This document shows positions 1 through 10,782 of a stretch of DNA of 64,000 bases, piece by piece. Under the pieces are notes generated by a model. That model made no database searches. It worked only from the letters and a program-made list of their open reading frames with translations, and had not been told where the DNA came from. The stretch lies in assembly GCA_023846275.1 (NCBI GenBank), contig JAIUJO010000158.1, positions 219,528-283,527 on the forward strand, read 5' to 3'. Made by a program: the position numbers and the translations under genes. The DNA comes from Vanilla planifolia (Eukaryota > Streptophyta > Magnoliopsida > Asparagales > Orchidaceae). Each line of letters begins with the position of its first letter. Position 1 is the first letter of the stretch.

Positions 1-307
1 TTCCTCTTCTTCTTTTTCTTGTTCTCCTTCTTCTTCTTACTCTACTTCTTGTTCTTCTTCTTCTTTTTCTTCTTCTTCTCCCTTTCTTTCCTTATCCCCT
101 CCTCCTACTCCTTCTTCTTCTTCGTCTCCTTCTCCTTGTTCTTCTTTTTGTTCTTCTTCATCTCTATCATCATCGTCATCATCAGCATCTTCTTCTTTTT
201 TTATTCTTCTTCTTCTTCTTCTTGTTCCACTACTAGTTCTTCTTCTTCTTCTTCTTCTTTATCATCATCATCATTTTCTTCTTCTCCTTAATCTTCTTCT
301 TCACCTT

Positions 308-351
308 TTCTTCTTCTTCTTCTTCTTCTTCTTCTTCTTCTTCTTCTTCTT
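308..351 (+). repeat. Longest clean (TTC)n run near the left edge
   Basis: About 14 uninterrupted TTC units, one of the purest runs in the block. Comparable clean runs lie near 1,590-1,618, 2,205-2,238 and 2,745-2,782. They are the likeliest sites of recent slippage. Confidence 0.85.
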
Positions 352-777
352 TTACCTCTCCTTCTTCTTATTGTTTGTCTTGTTGTTGTTGTTCTTCTTG
401 TTCTCCTTCCTCTTCTTCTTCCTCTAATTGCCCAACTTCTCCTTCTTCTTCATCATCATCTTTTTCTTCTTCTTATTCTTCTTCTTATTCTTCTTCTTTA
501 TCTTCTTCTTCTTCCACTTATTCTCCTTCTTCTTATTATTCCTTTTCCTTTATTTCATCTTCTTCTTCTCCACTTCTATCTTCTCCTTTTTCTTCTTCCT
601 TTTCTTCCAATTATTCTTCTTCTTCTCCTCCTTCTTCAACCTTCATTTCTACTACATCTTCTTCTTCTTCTTCTTCTTCTCCTTCTTCTTTGTCTTCTGG
701 TTCTTCTTCTTCTCCTTCTTCTTCTTCTTCTTCTTGTTCTTCTTCTTCCATGTTTTCGTCAACTACTTCTTCTCCTT

Positions 778-794
778 GTTCTTCTACTTCTCCT

Positions 795-829
<35 letters not shown>

Positions 830-861
830 TTCTACTCTGTTCTTCTACTTCTCCTTCTTCT

Positions 862-896
<35 letters not shown>

Positions 897-903
897 TTCT
901 ACT
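778..903 (+). repeat. 61-bp tandem duplication inside the TTC block
   Basis: Two successive copies start with GTTCTTCTACTTCTCC at 778 and 839. Both continue through a TTC run to CCTCTTC and end in TTCTACT. They differ mainly by one extra TTC triplet in the second copy. This is duplication of a longer unit on top of triplet slippage. Confidence 0.8.
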
Positions 904-3900
904 TCATCATCATCTTCTTCTTCTTCTTCTCCTCCTTCTTCTCCTTCTTCTTCCTCTTCTTCCTCCTCTTCTTTTTAATCTTCTTATTGTTCTTCACCTT
1001 CCACCTTTTCTTCTCTTTTTTCATCTTCTTCTCCATCATTTTCTTATCCTACTTCTTCCACTTCTTCTTCTTTTCCTTTTTTTTCTCTTTGCTCTACTTC
1101 CTCTTCTTCTTCCCTTTCTTCTACTTCTTGTTGTTGTTGTTGTTCTTCTTCTTCTTCCTCTTCTTCTTCGTGTTCCTCTTTTTAATCTTCTTCTCCTTCT
1201 TTTTCTTCTTCTTTCTCTTCTTCTTCTTCTTCACTTTCTTTGTTCCTTATTATTATTATTCTGCTTCTCCTTCCACTTGTTCTTCTTCTTATTTTTATTC
1301 TTCTACTTCTTCTTCACCTTCCTCTTCAACTTCTCCTTTTTCTTCTTCTTCTTCTTCATCTTCCTTATCTTCTTCTTCCACTTCTTCTCCTTATTCTCCA
1401 CGTTGTTCTTCTTCCTGTTCTTCTTCTTCATTTTCTTCTTCTTGCTCTTTTTCTTCATCATCTTCTTCTTCTTCTTCCCGTTCTTCTTCTTCTTTTTTTT
1501 TTTCCTCTTGTTCCTCTAGTACTTCTTGCCCTTCTTGTTGTTGAAGTTCTTCTTCTTCTTTTACCTCTTCTTTTTTTTCCTTCCCTTGTTTTCTTCTTCT
1601 TCTTCTTCTTCTTCTTCTCCTTCTCCTTCTTCATCTTCTTCTTCCTCTACTTCTCCTTCATTTTCTTCTTCTTATTTTCCTTCTTCTTCCAAATCTTCTT
1701 CTTCTCCTTCTTCTTCTTCTTCTACTTCTCTTTCTTCTTTTTTCCTTTTCTATTTCTTCTTCTTCTTTGCCATCTTCTTCGTCATCTTATTCTCCTTCTT
1801 CTTCTTACCCTTCATCTTCTTCTTCATCTATCACTTCTTCTTCTTCTTCTTCTTCTTTTAATTCTTCTTCTTCTTCTTCTTCTTCTTCTTATTTTTCTTC
1901 TTCATCTTCATCTTCTTTTTCTTTTTCTACTTCTTCTTCTACTCCATTCCATTCATCTTCTTCTCCTTCCTCTTCTTCTACTTGTTCTACTTCTTCTTCT
2001 CATTCTTCTTCTTCTTCTTCTTCTTCTACTACTACTTCTTCTTCTTCTTCTCTTTTTTCTTCTTCAACTCCTTCTACTTCTTCTTCTTTAGCATCTTCTT
2101 CTCCTTCCTCCTATTCTTCTTCTTCTTCTTCTTACCTTCCATCTCCATCTTTTTCTTTACCTTTTTCTTCTTCTTCTTCAACTTCTTATTCTCCTTCTTC
2201 TTTTTCTTCTTCTTCTTCTTCTTCTTCTTCTTCTTCTTTGCCTTCTTCTTTTTCTTCTTCTCCTTCTTTCTTCTTCCTCTTCTTCTTCTTCTTTTCGTCT
2301 TCTCTCTCTTCTTCTTCTTTTCTTCTTCTTCTTCTTCTTCTTCTTGTTCTTCTTGTTCTTCCTCATCTCCTTCTCACTTTTCCTGTAATTTGCCTTCTTC
2401 TTCTTTGCCTCCTCCTTGTTCTTCTTCTTTTTGCTTCTCCTTTCCATCTTCTTGTCCTTCCTCTTCCTCTTCTTCTTCCACTTCTTCTTCTTCTTCCTTT
2501 AATTATTATTCTTTTTCTTCTTCTTTTCCTTCTTTTTCTTCTACTTTTTGTTGTTCTTCTTCTTGTCCTTCTCCTTCCTCTTCTGCTTCTCCTTTTTCTT
2601 CTTCTTCATCTTTTTATATTTCTTCTTCTTCATTTTCTTATTCTTCTCTTTCTTTAGCATCTTCTTTTTCTTCTTCTTCTCTTTTGTCTACTTCTTATTC
2701 TTCTTTGTCTTTTTCTTAATCTTCCTCTGCTTCTTCTTCTTGTTCTTCTTCTTCTTCTTCTTCTTCTTCTTCTTCTTCTTCTCCCTCTCTTTCCTCATCC
2801 CCTCCACCTTCTTCTTCTTTTTCTTTTTCCTTCTCTTGTACTACTACCGCTTCTTCTTTTTCTTCTTTCGCTTCTCTTTCTTCTTTTTCTTCTTATTCTT
2901 CTTCTTCTTCTTCGTCTTCTTTCGCTTCTTCTAGTTTTTCTTCTTTTTCTTCTTCTTCTTCATTATCATCATCATCTTGTTCTTCTTCTCCATCTTCTTC
3001 TTCTCTTTTTCCTTCATCTTCTTCTTCTTCTTTGTTTCCTTCATCTTCTCCTTCTTCTTCTTGTTCTTCTTCTTCTTCTTCTTCTTCTTCCCCTTCTGCT
3101 TCTTCATCCTTTTCTTCTTGTTCTTCCTCTTCTTCTCGAACTTCTCCTTCTTCTTCTTCTTCTTGTTCCACTTCTTCTCCTTCTTCTACTTCCTGTTCCT
3201 TTTCCTGAGTTTGTTCTTCTTGTTCTCCTCCTCCATCTTCTTCCTTTCCTATTCTTCTTCTTCTAGTTGTTCTTTTTTGCCTCCTTCTTTTACTTGTTCT
3301 TCTACTACTACTCCTACTTGTTTTTCTTCTTCTTTTTCACCATTTTATTTTCTTCTACTCCTTCTTTTTCTTCTTCTTCCTCATCTTCATCAACTTCTTC
3401 TTCTTCTACTTCTTCTTCTACTCCTCCTCCTCCTTCTTCTTATTCTTCTTCTTCCTCTTCTTCTACTTCTACTTCTTCTTAATCTTCTTATTTTTCTTCT
3501 TGATCTTAATATTTTTCCTTTTCTGCTTCTTCTTCTTCTTCTTCTCCTACTTTTTCTCCTTGCTCCACTTCCTCTTCTTCTTCCATTTCTTCTTCTTCTT
3601 CTTCTTCTTCTTTTTCCTCTTCCTCTTCTTCTTCTTTTTCTTTTACTTCATTTTCTTCTGCTTCTTCGTAATTTTCTTCTTCTTAATATTCTTCTTCTTA
3701 ATCTTCTTCTTCTTCTTGTCCTTCGTCTTCTTCTTCTTCTTAAGCTTCTTCTTCTTCTTTCTTCTTCTTTTTCTTCTTTTTCTTCATTCATCTTCTTCTT
3801 CTCCCTCTTCTTCTTCTTCCTCTTCTTCTTCTTCTTATTCTTCTTCTTCTTCTTCTTCTTCCTCTTTTCTTTCTTCTTCTTCTTCTTCTTCTTCGTCCTC

Positions 3901-4187
3901 TTCTTCTTCTTTGCTCCCTTCATTTCCTCTTCTCCTTCTTTTTCTTCCTTTTCTTCCCCTCTTCTTCCTCTTCTCCTCTTTTTTCTCATCCTTCCCCATC
4001 TTCTTCTCCATCTCCATCTTATTCTCCTTCTTCTTCTTCTTCTTCTCCACACTCTTCCATTTCTTCTTATTGGTCTTCTTCGTTTTATATTTCCTCTTCT
4101 TCTTCTTCTTCTTCTTCTTCTAATTCTTCTTCTTCTTCTCCTCATCCTTCAACTTCTTCTTGCTCTTCTTCTTCATATTGCCCCTCA

Positions 4188-4218
<31 letters not shown>

Positions 4219-4660
4219 TTTTGTTTTAATATTTTTTTCTTCATCACATCCTTGTCTTTCTTCTTCCTTTTCTTCTTCCCCCACTTCTTGTCCTTTTTCT
4301 CCTAGTTCTTTTTCTTCTAGTTCTTCTTCTTCTTGCTCTTTTCCACTTCTTCTTTTTCTTCCTCTTCTTCCTCTTCTTCTTCTTGTTCTTCTTCTTCTAT
4401 TTCTTCTTCTTCTTCTTCTTCTACTTCTTCCTCTCATTCTTCTTCTTCTCTTCATCTTCTTCCTTTTCTTCTTCTCGAACTTCTTCTTCTTCTCTATCGT
4501 CTTCTTGTTCTTCTTCTCTTTTTCTTATTCTTCCTCTCGTTGTTCTTCTTCTTCTGCTTGTCCTTCCCCTTCTCCTTCTTCTTCTTCTTCTTCTTCCTCT
4601 ACTTATCCATCTAGTTCTTCTTCCACTTATTTTTATCCTTCTTCTTCTTCCCTTTGTTCT

Positions 4661-4695
<35 letters not shown>

Positions 4696-6036
4696 TTCTT
4701 TTTCTTCTTGTTCTTCTTCTTCTTCTTCTTCTTCGTCTTCTTGTTCTTCTTCTTCTTCTTCTTCTTTTTCTACTTCTTCTTCTTGTTCTTGTTCTTCTTC
4801 TTCTTCTTTTTATTCTACTTCTTCTTCTTTTTCTTGTTTTTCTTAGTCTTCTTCTCCCTCAACTTCGTCGTCTCCTTCTTCTTCACTGTCTCTTTCTTTT
4901 TCTTCCTATTCTTCATCTTCTTCTTCTTCTTCTTGTTTTTCTCCTTCTTCTTCTTCTTCTTCTTCATGTTCTTCTCCATCTTCTTTTTCGTCTCCCTCTT
5001 CTACTTCTTCTTCTTCTTATTCCACATCATCATCATCATCTTCTTCTTCTTCTCCATTTTCTTCTTCATCTCTATCTATTTCTTCTTCTTCTTCTTCTTC
5101 TTCCCCTACTTCTCCTTCTTGTTCCTCTTCTTCTTTTCCTTCTTCTCCCTCTTCTTCTTCTTCTTCTCCTTCCTTTTCTTTCTCATGTTATTCTTCTTGT
5201 TCTTCTTCCTCTTCTCCTTCTCCTTCTTCTTCTCTTTCTTCTTCTTCTTCGTCTTCTTCTTATTCTTCTTCTTCTTCTTCTTTTTCTTCTTCTTCTTCTT
5301 CTGCTTCTTCTTCTTCTTTATTTGTCTTCTTCTTCTTGATGTTGTTCTCCTTCTTCTTCTACCTCTTAATCTTCTCCTTTTTTATTAACTTCTTCTTCTT
5401 CCTATTCTTGTTCTTCTTCTTCTTCTTCTTCCTCTTTCTCTTCTCCTTCTTCTTCTTCTTCGAATTCTTCTTCGTCTTCTTCTTCTCTTTTGCATTTTGT
5501 TCTCCTTCCTCTCCTTCTACTTCTTTTTCTTCTTCTTCTTCTTATTCTACTTTTTCTTCTTCTTCTTCTTCTTCTTCTCCTCCTTGTTCTTCTTCTTTTC
5601 CAACTTCTTGTCCTTCCTCTTGTTCTTCTTCTTCTCCATCCTCTTCCACTCCATTTTCTTCTTTCACTTCTTCTTCTTCCTCATCTTCTTCTTCTTCCTG
5701 TTCTTCTTCTTCTTCCTCTTCTTGTTCTTCTTCTTCTTCTTTTTCTTTGTCTTCTTCTTCTTTTTCTTCTTCTCCTTATTCCTATTCCTCGTCTTCTTCT
5801 TCTATTTCTTTCTCTTCATCATCATCATCATCTTCTTCTTCTTCTACTTCTTCTGCTTAATCGTTATCACCATCTTCTTCTTGTTTTAGTTCTTGTTCTT
5901 CTTCTTCTTCTTCTTCTTCTTTGCCATGTAGTCTTTTTCCTTCATTTTATCCTTGTCCTTCTTCACCATTTTCTTCTTCTTCTTCTTCATCTTCTTCTTC
6001 TTCTGCTTCTTCATTTATTTCTTATCCTTCTTCTTC

Positions 6037-6110
6037 TTCATCATCATCATCTTCTTCTTCTACTACTACTACTACTAATACTACTTCTTGTTGTTCTTAT
6101 TATTATTATT
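6037..6110 (+). repeat. Cluster of secondary trinucleotide runs (ATC, CTA, TTA) in the TTC block
   Basis: Within about 75 bp there is a TCATCATCATCATC run, then a CTACTACTACTACTA run, then TTATTATTATTATT. Each looks like a point variant of the TTC unit that was then expanded. Similar nested runs occur at 160-187 (ATC), 373-391 and 1,126-1,143 (TTG), 1,247-1,260 (TTA), 2,960-2,975, 5,025-5,041, 5,813-5,833 and 7,307-7,322 (ATC). Confidence 0.8.
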
Positions 6111-6557
6111 CTTCTTCTTCTTATTCTTCTTCTTCTTCTTCTTCTTCGTCACCTTCTTCTTCTTCTTCTCCTCCATCTTCTTCTCCTTCCACTTCTACTT
6201 CTTCTTCTTCTTCTTCTTCTTCTTTTTCCTTTTCTCCTTTTTCTTCTTCGTCTATATCTACCTCTTCATCTTCTTCTTTATGGTCTTCTTCTCCTTCCTC
6301 TTCTTCTTCTTCTACTCCTTCCTCTACTTCTCCTTCTTATTATCCTTCTTCTTTTCCTTCTTCTTCCTGTTCTTCTTCTTTTGCTTCTTTCTTTTCCTGT
6401 ATTCTTCTTCTTCTTCTTCTTCTTTTTCTACTTCTTCTTCTCCTTCTTCTTTTTCATCTTCATCTTCTTCTTCTTCGCCTTCTTCTTCTTCTTCATGTTG
6501 TTCACCTTTTTCTTTTTCCTTTTAATCTTCTTTTTCTTCATTCATTTCTACTTCTTC

Positions 6558-6590
<33 letters not shown>

Positions 6591-9500
6591 TACTTCTTTT
6601 TCTTCTTCTTCTTCTTCTTCTTCTTCTCATCCTCTTTCTTCTTCATCAACGACTTCTTCTTCTTGTTCTTCATCTTCTTCTTCTTCATCTTCTTCTCCTT
6701 CCTCTCCTTCTACTTCTTGTACTTCTTCTTTTTCTTCTACTTCTTCTTCTTCTTATCTTGATTCTTCTTCATCTCCTTTTACTTCTTTTTCTTCTTCTTT
6801 ACCATCTTCTTCTCCTTCAACATTTTCTTCTTCTTCTTCTTTCCTTTCGTCTCCATCTTCTTGTTTCACTTCTTCTTCTCCTACTTCCTTAACTTCTTCT
6901 TTTTCTCGTTCTTCTTCTTCCTCCTCTTCTTCTTCTTCTTCTTGTTCTTCTTCTTATTCTTCTTCTTCTTCTCTTTCGTCTTCTTTCTTTTCTTCTTCTT
7001 TTTCTTCATTCTCTTCTTCTTCTTCTTCTTCTACTACTACTTTTTTCTTCTTCTTCTTCTTCTTCTTCTTCTTTGTCTACTACATCTTCTTCTTCTTCTT
7101 CTTGTTCATCTTCTTGTCTCTTCTCTTCTTCTTGCTCTTCTTCCTCTTCTTCTTCTTCTTCCTCTACTTCTTCTTGCACTACAACTTCTTCATCTTCTTC
7201 TCATTCTATTTCTTCATCCCCCCTGCATCTTCTTCTTCTTCCTTTTCCTCTACTTTCTCTATTACTGCTAATGCTTCTTCTTCTTCTCCTCCTTCTTCTT
7301 ATACTTTATCATCATCATCATCACAAACATCTTCTTTTTATTATTCTTCTTCTTCCTTCTCCTCTTCTTCTTCTTCTATATTTGTATTAAGAAAACATAT
7401 ATTAAAATTATGATGAGAAAAATAAAATAAAATATAATATAGCCAAATCAAAGCAATGTAAAGGTCACATCAATGGAGAAGTAAAGTTTCATAATAATAT
7501 AATTAAATCAAAAACAATAAATTAAAGAAATGAGATAATTTTTATAAGAAAGTCACACTGAAAAATATTAAGAAGATCGAGTACAACATTAATCATTAAA
7601 TCAATTATTATTTTTAGTATCATATAATCCATTCCATAATCCAAGAAATTCTTTAAAAATGTAAAAAATCAATATTTAGTTAATATAGATCATTAAAATG
7701 AATCCAGTGATGTTTGTGTTATATCAACTAGATTAAGTTTATAATTACTAAAATTTAAATAATTAAATAATCATAAATAATAATAAATTTGTTTTTAAAT
7801 AATTTATAAAGACCTAATAAATATGAAGTGAGATAAATAAAAGCAATGTAATATATCCAAATAAAAATAATGCATTGGTCACAAGGGTGAAGAATTAAAA
7901 TTTTGTAGTAATATATCCAAATAAAAGAAAAATATCTGAACAAATGAGATAAATTATATGAAAACATTTGATTCCAAGATTCAAAATAGATTAACTATAA
8001 CATCAATAATTATCAAATCGACTAAATATTTAAATGTCTTGTAATATGTTGATAACACAGGGCTTGCCTAGACGAATCAAGCTACATTTGTTTTAATTTG
8101 ATCAAACTTAATTTTGAATTACTAAAAATTACTAATCTAAATAAGTATAAAAATGTTGCTTTGAATTTCAAATATTAAAAAAATATATGATGAGAAAAAT
8201 TGAAGTAATATAATATAACCAAATTATAGCATTGTAATGGTTACACAATAAAACATTTGCACTTATATGAACTCATAACCAGGTCAAAGAAAAGCTTTTG
8301 AATAAATAAGACACGTGTCAGAAAGTTGTATTATAAGATACTAAGAAAATTTAATGTAACATCTTCATCTATCAAATCAAGTACAATGCAAAATGTCTCA
8401 TAAAATGTGCCAATATCTTAAAAACTAAATAATTTAAAATTATTAAAATGATATGTATTTGGATAGGGCTTGTTAAGACAAGTATAATAAGACTTGCTTC
8501 TTCTTGATTAGAGCCCTTTTAGGACTACTACAAATTAACAAACTAAGTAATTATAAAAGTAATAAATTATTATTTTAATGTTATCTAAATATGTATTAAA
8601 GCTAAAATGATATAAATGGAAGCAATGTAATATAACCAAATTAAAGCTGGGTAAATATCACATGAAAACATATTTATGGTATTATATTAATATAACCAAA
8701 TCAATAAAAAATATTTTAAGAGAGGAGATAATTATAAAAGAAAATTGTGTTCCAAGATATTAAGATCAAATATAACATCCTTGGTCATGAAGTAAACAAT
8801 AGATCAAAATATCCTGTAAAACATATCAAAACAGAAAGAAATAAGATTGAATATTTAATTTGATGGAGCTCATTGAGACAAGTCTAATGTAATTTTTTTG
8901 GACTCTATCAAATATTTAGAATTAGTACAAACTACCAAATAAAATAACAAAAAAATTTTATAAATTTTGTAATTTCAAGAAAATTTTAATATAATAAAAT
9001 AAAAGTGATGCTAAGGTTAAATAAGAGAAGAATTAGAGTTTCAAAATAATATAATAGAATCTAAATAAAAACTTTAAGAATAAGATAAATTATATGGGAA
9101 TGCTTCATTCAAAATAATTAAGAAATTAAGTATAACATTCATAATAATATAATGAGAAAAAATTCCAAATACCCGTTAAACAATGTTAAATACCTAAAAA
9201 AGAAATATTTAAAGATATAAAAGTTTATGTTGAACTAGATAGAGCTTGTCGAGAGAAGTCCGACAATGTTTGTTTCGTCTCGATTAAACCATGTATAGAA
9301 TTACTGTGATATGTAAATTTAAATAATTATAATTAATAAAATTATTATTTTAATATTAAGTAATTATTTTTGAAGCTAAAATGAGATAAATTGAAGCAAT
9401 AAAATATAGTTAAATCAATGTGATATAAATATCACATGAGATGAGATTTTTAGGTACATATCAACATAGCCAAACCAAACTAAACTTTTTGGCAAAATGA

Positions 9501-10069
9501 GATAATAGAAAGGGAAAGTTATATTTCATGATATTAAGGTGTTGAAGAATAGAAATCTTGATCATCAAATTAGGTGCAAGCTAAAATGTGTCACAAAGTA
9601 TGCAAAAACTCTAGAGAAGATTTATTTAAATGGGAAAAAGTTGAATATTTAATTTGATAAGGTTTATTAAGAGGATTATAATTATATTTATTTTGTGTCA
9701 ATCAAACCTCAAATAACATTGTTATGAATTACTTAATTAACTAATTATAATGAATAATAAATTATTATTTAGAAATCTAGTAAATATATAACAAAGCTTA
9801 AAAGAGATAAATTAAATCTCTATTATATAAGGAAAATAAAACATTAGAGACGAATTTGAGAATCATAGTAACATAAAAAATTTTAAAAACATTAAAAAAA
9901 TGAGATAAGATGTATGAGAAAGTTGTAGTTCAACATACTAAGGAGATGAATGTAATAATCACATTCATATAATTGGGTCTGAATTAAAATATCTTATGAA
10001 TCATTTCATGACCATAAAAAGTAAAATATTCTAAAAATATAAGAATTAATATTTTGTGAATAGTATAAA

Positions 10070-10288
10070 GATGTTTGCCTTGTCTCCGTAAGACCCCATT
10101 TAAATATATTATGAATTACTATATTAAAGAAGTAAAAATAATAACAAATATTATTTTATGTTGAACTAAATATATATTGAAATAGAAATGAGAAAAATTA
10201 AAATAAAGTAATATAATAAAACAAAAGTAAAAAATATTAAAGTAAATTATTAATTTGATAGAAATCATGTGAGTTAAGTAGTATTTGT
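10070..10288 (+). repeat. Truncated satellite monomer (~218 bp)
   Basis: Two successive GTTTG(C/T)(C/T)T boxes lie only about 218 bp apart. The segment between the AATATAATAAAACAAAAG box and the monomer tail is missing, which removes the region holding the second TAATATAACC copy. Confidence 0.75.
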
Positions 10289-10765
10289 TTCATCATGATT
10301 GAACCTTTTTTTGGAATTATTATGAAAAAGTAATTTAAATATGCAAAAAAAACAATAAATTTCTATTTTAATGTCTAGTAAATATTAAATAAGCCTATCA
10401 TGAGACAATTTGAAGCAATTAAAAATAGCAAAATTAAAATAATGCAAATGTCACAAGATAGAAGAATTAGAGTTTCATAGTAATATTATTAATTTAAAGA
10501 AAGATACATTCTAAGATAACAAAGAGATTGAGTATAACAAAACTTGATTATCAAATTAAGCGTGAATTAAAACACCTCATAATGAATCCAAAATCTAAAA
10601 GGGTAACATTTTTTTAAAAATATAAAATTAAATATTTAATTTGATAGAGCTTATTGAGACTAGTCCAACGATTACCTCACATCATTTGAAAAAACTTTTA
10701 TATTACTATAAATTAGAGAGTAAATAAACATAAATAATAATAAATTATAATTGCAATATTGTGTG

Positions 10766-10782
10766 TATATATATATATATTA
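10766..10782 (+). repeat. Short (TA)n tract at the monomer TATATATT site
   Basis: GTGTG followed by (TA)n, just before a GAGATAAGATAATT box. This is the position of TAAATATATATTAAAGC in other monomers. Confidence 0.85.

Larger units (their letters stand above)
1..7377 (+). repeat. Interrupted (TTC)n/(GAA)n megasatellite block
   Basis: The + strand is almost entirely pyrimidine and built from TTC/CTT/TCT triplets, broken by single-base variants (TAC, TTA, TTG, ATC, CTC). The polarity never reverses across the block. It starts before the window, so only its right edge is seen. The last 150 bp or so are more degraded (for example TACTGCTAATGC near 7,263 and a CACAAACATC stretch near 7,321), as expected for an array edge. 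Long open frames cross it in several frames because TTC, TCT and CTT lack stops. Their products are poly-F/S/L, or K/R/E-rich on the other strand, with no globular domain, so I do not call genes. GAA/TTC tracts of this kind are known to be able to form triplex (H-DNA) and are often heterochromatic; whether this one does is inference. Confidence 0.96.

Noticed and set aside
375..1544. 389-codon open frame of Ser/Phe/Leu/Pro on the + strand
   Set aside because: It is the triplet repeat read in one frame. Overlapping frames are equally open, the product is pure low complexity, and there is no start context or domain.
2893..3171. Glu-rich acidic open frame on the minus strand
   Set aside because: GAA/GAG codons are the complement of TTC/CTC. 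The matching Lys/Arg-rich frames nearby (about 2,178-2,447 and 3,648-4,145) are the other phases of the same repeat.
2977..4305. 442-codon open frame (Phe/Leu/Ser-rich), resembling a membrane protein
   Set aside because: The hydrophobicity comes only from TTC and CTT codons. It has no ordered pattern of membrane segments and ends at a chance stop in the repeat.
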